A stretch of 64,000 nt of DNA from Theocolax elegans (taxonomy: Eukaryota > Arthropoda > Insecta > Hymenoptera > Cerocephalidae), in assembly GCA_026168455.1 (NCBI GenBank), contig CM047430.1, forward strand, positions 66,937,044 to 67,001,043. Direction: 5' to 3'. Shown here piece after piece: positions 59,281 to 64,000 of this stretch (position 1 is its first letter; every line of letters starts with the position of its first letter). The position numbers were made by a program, and so were the translations under genes. The notes beneath the pieces are model-generated. The model searched no databases. It worked only from the letters and a program-made list of their open reading frames with translations, and was not told the DNA's origin.

Positions 59281-60119
59281 TCGGTCAGACCGTAATACTC
59301 TGTCGCTTAATGTACATAATGAGTTAGAGCTTATCGTGTTGACGGTAAACCTCTATATATGACAACTTTTATCTTTATCTTTTAATATCGAGTGTCTTGC
59401 AGAGATTTCTTTTTACAATTTGATAAATCTAAACAAAAAATCTCGAGATACGCGAATTTTTAAATAATTATATATGTATTTTACATACCCCATGATATTT
59501 GTAATGAGAATAATATAGCTTCGATTATATCGTAATTTTTCTTATAAATTATCATAATAATCTTTGCTAAAAAATATAAGTATATAGTCAAAATTGCGAT
59601 AATCGAAGTATGTATATCCGTAAGTTATTATAAAATATAGTGATTTTAATACATCACTTAATTGTATGAGCTTACATATATAGAAAATCATTTTCTATAA
59701 AGCATCTAAATATTGTAAATTTAAAAATAAGACACATGTTCAGAACGCACTCGTCTGCGAAAAATAACTACGATTTTAATGTTATTTTCAAAATCTCCTA
59801 TAAAATTATGAGGAAAAATTATAAAACTTGGGTAATTTCTATTTAAATTTTCTTTCCGCACAAATATATTATTGTTAAAAATGATCAATTTGGATGAAGA
59901 GTAATAGTGGCAGGTAGTCGAGGAGATTTGACAAAAGTCGCATAAGTAGGTAAGTAAGAAAGGAAGGTTCGGTTCGTAAATATAAAAATCGCACCTAAAG
60001 CGTTGGCGCAAGATGGGCTGGGACAAAACAAAACCGTAAACTCGCGCATTTAGTACACGTTCAATAACTTTTCTCGGTAACAAACGGGACAGTTTTTTCC
60101 TCAACTGAAAGTAGCGTGG
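59281..60119. other. AT-rich non-coding stretch
   Basis: AT-rich DNA. The minus-strand frame 59721-60104 (starts MRKKLSRLLPRK) has balanced composition but no recognised domain, and is not called. Confidence 0.45.
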
Positions 60120-60890
60120 CTAAAATATTGAAGTAGTAAAGCACTCGTTATTATATTTAAGCTCGGAAAGAAAGAGAATGAAAGAAAAGGAAAGAAAATA
60201 AAAGAAAAAGGAAAAAAAAGAGGAGAAGGAAAAGGAAAGGGAAAGAAAAGAAATAATATTTCATATATATAATAACGTCGAGTGTTACGAAGACGGGCAC
60301 CAAATAGAATATACAATTTTCAATTTAGCCGGGTGTGCGTATATATGCTCCCTCGTGCATATTATAAGGTGTGTGTGTGCGCGCGCGCGCGCGCGTATAA
60401 ACGAGAATCCCCCAGAGAGCGAGGTAAGTCGAAGGAAAGGCTTGGTTAACTCTCGTGGACAAAATGGAGGACTCCGTGTCCTATTGGCCGCGGAACGGTT
60501 AGCGCGATGGTATATTATGCGCGCGCGTTCCCCGTCTCTTCAAAATTGAGAACTTGAAAGGTATCTTTCTCCGGTGGTGCCTGCCGAGAGACCTTGCGAG
60601 AGCACGGAACAACCGTACTGACAGCGCAATTTATTGTCAGCCGCAAAAAGGCCGCGTGCGCTCTACGTCCTCCTTCTTTCCCTTCCCTATCTCCCTCCCT
60701 CGCCCCCCCCCCTCACGCTGCCGCTCGAAAGGTTTTAGAGAACATCTTCACACTTATATATATTTTCGAGCAGAGGTTAAAAGCGCGTATTGTATACGCG
60801 CGAGCTTGCATTCCAGCGTCTTGACCATTTCGATTTTTACGGACGAGCTGCGCTCACCACCCAAAGAATATAATCAATATTTAACATAAT
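60120..60890. promoter_or_regulatory. GC-rich island with purine tract, TATA-like box and donor-like site
   Basis: An A/G tract (60168-60255) leads to a (TG)n/(CG)n run (60369-60395). Directly after it come TATAAA (60396-60401) and a near-perfect donor GAG|GTAAGT (60421-60429). The TATA-to-donor distance of about 25 bases is too short for a normal exon started by that TATA. CpG-rich unique sequence and a C-rich tract (60670-60715) follow. Open frames are short and overlapping. A promoter role is possible but unproven. Confidence 0.3.
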
Positions 60891-62269
60891 ACTTATGTAT
60901 TCATAGAGTATACGCGTATACACACATTTCACGGACAATTTTAATTATTTTCCAAAAGAGGATAACATTTCTTTAATTTTAATTTATCTACATTTCGGAA
61001 CACATTTCTTTCTCTTGCGCGTTACTGTCAATTCGATATTCCTCTATTTTGAGACATTTGCTATTTAATCATACTAGTTGAAAATTATTTTAAATGATGA
61101 TTAAACGTTTTTTTTATATCCACCTATACAAAGAAATGTTTTAACTGTAATAAAATTGGTATAATTTCAATTTTATTTGCCGATTCAAAAAGTACACGCA
61201 TTTTAATAAATAAATATGTGTATATTATATGATGAATAAATTCATATTTTTTTTAAGCAACGATTGAAATATCGTTCATTCGAGAGAATTTACATAATAT
61301 TAACTTCAACATTTTGGCATTTATTCAGAGAGTAGCTCCGTAAATTTAGTAACATCTCATATTTCAACTCGTGTTGCGCTAAACTAATGGTACTAAACTC
61401 AATTGTGAGAAATCACAAGTAAATTTAAAAATGGGTATTGCAACTACTTCACTTTCAAATTCAAATAATTTATTATGAAAATAAATTTATTGTTAATTCA
61501 TTATGAAGTAGACGCGATTCTTATACGGGGAGGAATTTCTTATAAATTTTATCGATAAAACGCGTAAAAACTTTGTTGTTCGTCCAGCAACTTCAGAATT
61601 ACCGTGTTAACGCGGAAAAAATTGTGTCGATTTCCTTGAAAATAAATTATGTCTTAATTTTTCTCAAACAGCTGAAATATCCCAGATTTTTAGTGAGGCA
61701 ATTTTTATTAAAAAATTATTTCGTTATATATAGTAAGTAGCACGACATTGTACTTATTTCATAATTATTATTTTTTTTTTAATACGATTCAATTTAAATT
61801 ATTTGACCAAGCTACGATGTTATTTTTTGAAACAAAATCATTTATAATATACATATACTTGGAAGTACAACATAATGCATAAGAAGCGTTACGTCAGCGT
61901 CGCAATATCCCTGATTCATGAAATTCAAAAAAGTTACAATCGTGTAAAATAGAAGCCGACTTTATTGATCCGCAGTGAAAACAATATTTCTATAAATATA
62001 AAAATGTTGACGACTTACAATTTCCGGCGAGTGATTTAAAGGCCGATAGATTCGTTTCTAAAAACCCAGTTTGCATTCAATAAAACATTGAAATAATTGA
62101 TGCAATTAAAACACGGAAAAAAGAAGACTAAAGTAAATAAAAATGATAGAATTCCGGTGCATTTATATATACATATATAGGTGTATACGTGTCTAGGAGA
62201 ACGGCAAATACGAAAATAGAGCAATAACGTCGAAGTAAAAATAAGAAAAGAAAAATGCTCGTTCACATG
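60891..62269. other. AT-rich non-coding stretch
   Basis: AT-rich DNA. Nothing recognised. Confidence 0.5.
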
Positions 62270-62600
62270 GTATTAAGCCAAGGTGGAAAATCGATTAGGT
62301 AAAAAAAAATGGGAGTACGTATATAGATCGAGCGAGCGGTCTTGAGAAAAGAGGAAGAATCCAAAGGAACGGTAAAAGGAGAACGATGCGTGTATTCGAA
62401 AGGGTCTCCCGGTGGCGGGGCGGCGCGGAGGGCACGGGCTTGCTCGCGCTCGCGCGCAATATTTTTCGAGAGATTCCTTGGGAATTGAGAGCGGTCTCAC
62501 GTGAGATCGCGCCGAGATTGCCGCCGAGGGAAAAAGGAGCAAGGAACTCCAGTGGTCGAGGCCGTTTGCCCTCTGAGCCAAGCAACGAGCAGCGGCGGTG

Positions 62601-62636
<36 letters not shown>

Positions 62637-63500
62637 TCGATACTGCGTCTCCGGCGCGCCGCAGAGAGCCGCGGCAAAGGCAGTGTTGCCGGCAGGCTTC
62701 CTTGGAATTTGCACTTTTCCACGAGCGCTCGACGCCGTTTCAGCCTTCCCTCCGCGCGAGATCTTTGACAACGCCGCGAGTTCGCTCCTCCTAACGCCCT
62801 CCCTCCGACTCCCCCCTTCCCCGCCTCTCTCTCACTCTCTCTCTCTCTCACTCTCTCTCACTCTTCCTGCAAAGTGTACACTTGTACGTGTGTACATGTA
62901 CACCTATATATAAACCAACCCGAAAAAAAGGAAAGAAACTCTTGCGCGTTCGATGCGCGGCTATATATGCGTTTACCCTCCGTACTCGTTCTATACGATT
63001 TTTTCGAACCAAGGCCTGTCTTCCACTCGAATACAGGAATATATATATGTGTATGTTCCTTCTCTCGTTGTCCTTCATAGAACGTGGGATGCAGACGATC
63101 CTGTACATGGAAATTTTTAGGGTGGTCTCGACCTTGTACACAGGAAAGAGCCCCAGTTTTACCGCACACCAAAGGAAATTAGTTCGAGCTGTGTCTATTT
63201 ATAAGGGTAAACCTAAAAAAAAAACGGAAGAAAAAAAAAATTGTATCGTGACGAATCCAAGGCGAAACATCGCTTACCTACACTGTAAACACTCGTAAGG
63301 GTTGCCCGCGTTTTTGCATTGCTGCGTTCGAAAAAGGGAAAGCGGAGATCAACGCGGCTCTCGTTCGTTTATGGGCTTTCCTATGGGGGTCACGCTGCTT
63401 CTTCCTTCGGATCTTGAGTATCTCTTCTTCTTCCCTTCTGCTATATCCAACCTCACTTCCCTCCCTCCATCTCTCTCTCTCTCACTCTCTTTTCGTGTCA
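62270..63500. promoter_or_regulatory. GC-rich island with GGC repeat and CT runs
   Basis: It contains a CpG-rich core (62380-62800) with a GGC trinucleotide run (62592-62634), a CT/CA run (62824-62865), and balanced sequence with TATA blocks to about 63300. A CT run near 63468-63491 closes it. Plus-strand 62386-62913 and minus-strand 62273-62851 are both long open frames over the same DNA, each with Gly, Ala or Arg runs from the GGC repeat. Neither shows a known domain, so I do not call a gene. Confidence 0.35.
62592..62634. repeat. GGC trinucleotide repeat
   Basis: About nine uninterrupted GGC units within a slightly longer GGC-rich tract. Confidence 0.9.
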
Positions 63501-64000
63501 TATTAACGTTTTATTTTTATAGGCCAAGACGTTTATTTAAATGCGTGATAAAATTTACGAGATATGAGGTGTACTTGAGTAACGAGAAATTGACCCGCGT
63601 GGACGCATAAAAAAAGCTTCAATCATACGAACGATTAACTTTTGATTCTGTACACAATGTCCCGTTGTTGGTACACGCATCGATTTCACGTTCAATGACA
63701 ATTGTTCCCGAATTTTATTCGACACCTTTTTTTTCTGTAAATAATCATTTTTATTTCACTTACTACCGAGCAGATTTTTTAGTTTTCATAAAAATGCGTT
63801 CGAAGGAAAATAATTTATATTTCGACAAAATAATGTACATATATTATCGGATTAAATTTATATCGTTTTGCTTCTATATGTAATAAATATACAGGTCGTA
63901 AACGTTCAAGGTTAAGCTCACTTAAATTTAACTATACGCGTATTCACTGCTATAGTTTCTTATAAATATATTTTTTTCATAATTCATTAATTTTGTCCAT
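63501..64000. other. AT-rich non-coding stretch
   Basis: AT-rich DNA to the end of the window. Nothing recognised. Confidence 0.5.

Noticed and set aside
62273..62913. 192-codon minus and 175-codon plus open frames over the GGC repeat
   Set aside because: They overlap each other, carry Gly, Ala and Arg runs from the repeat, and show no domain.

Overview
The window looks like nuclear DNA of an insect, possibly a hymenopteran (low confidence on the order). It alternates long AT-rich stretches with short GC-rich, CpG-bearing islands full of (CT)n/(GA)n, (CA)n/(TG)n and (TA)n microsatellites. It shows no bacterial gene organisation. The one recognisable protein remnant belongs to a Mutator-like transposase family common in arthropod genomes. 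I could not support any intact protein-coding gene, tRNA, rRNA, known microRNA or CRISPR array. The long open frames in the GC-rich islands translate mostly into simple-sequence peptides and overlap equally long frames on the other strand, so I treat them as chance. The window is best read as intergenic or long-intron DNA.

Layout. 1-2640: AT-rich DNA with a decayed Mutator-like transposase (350-1121), a hairpin (1513-1634) and a perfect 36-bp palindrome (2231-2266). 2641-3480: first GC/CT island. 5559-12000: a dense block of non-autonomous inverted-repeat elements. It holds two foldback elements of one family (5559-6981, split by a nested insertion at 5863-6603, and 8305-8876), a TTAA-flanked palindromic MITE (9916-10299) and a ~625-bp near-complete palindrome (11376-12000). 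A third, more decayed foldback member lies at about 22965-23411. Other inverted-repeat candidates are at 22228-22579, 27021-27425, 41962-42289, 48283-48471 and 48518-48842. A 51-bp A-tailed retroposed scrap with 12-13-bp target duplications is at 48891-48965.

GC-rich islands recur about every 3-6 kb: 2641-3480, 7050-8010, 12180-13000, 13720-14560, 15660-16370, 17570-18280, 18830-19480, 23640-24240, 28560-29220, 30120-31610, 32690-34620, 36160-37460, 38380-39720, 40600-41260, 46260-46680, 49500-51090, 52130-54000, 54780-56900, 60120-60890 and 62270-63500. Many combine GAGA-type repeats, GT repeats and PHO/YY1-like GCCAT sites. One carries a perfect RFX-type X-box (29019-29033) and one a perfect CRE (41200-41207). 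They look like promoter or enhancer islands, perhaps Polycomb-type elements, of a neighbouring gene outside the window; that is inference. A possible noncoding first exon ends at a GTAAGT donor at 13001.

The only functional relationships visible are among mobile elements. The foldbacks and MITEs have no coding capacity and would depend on transposases encoded elsewhere. The Mutator-like remnant is too broken to supply one, and nothing links its ends to them.
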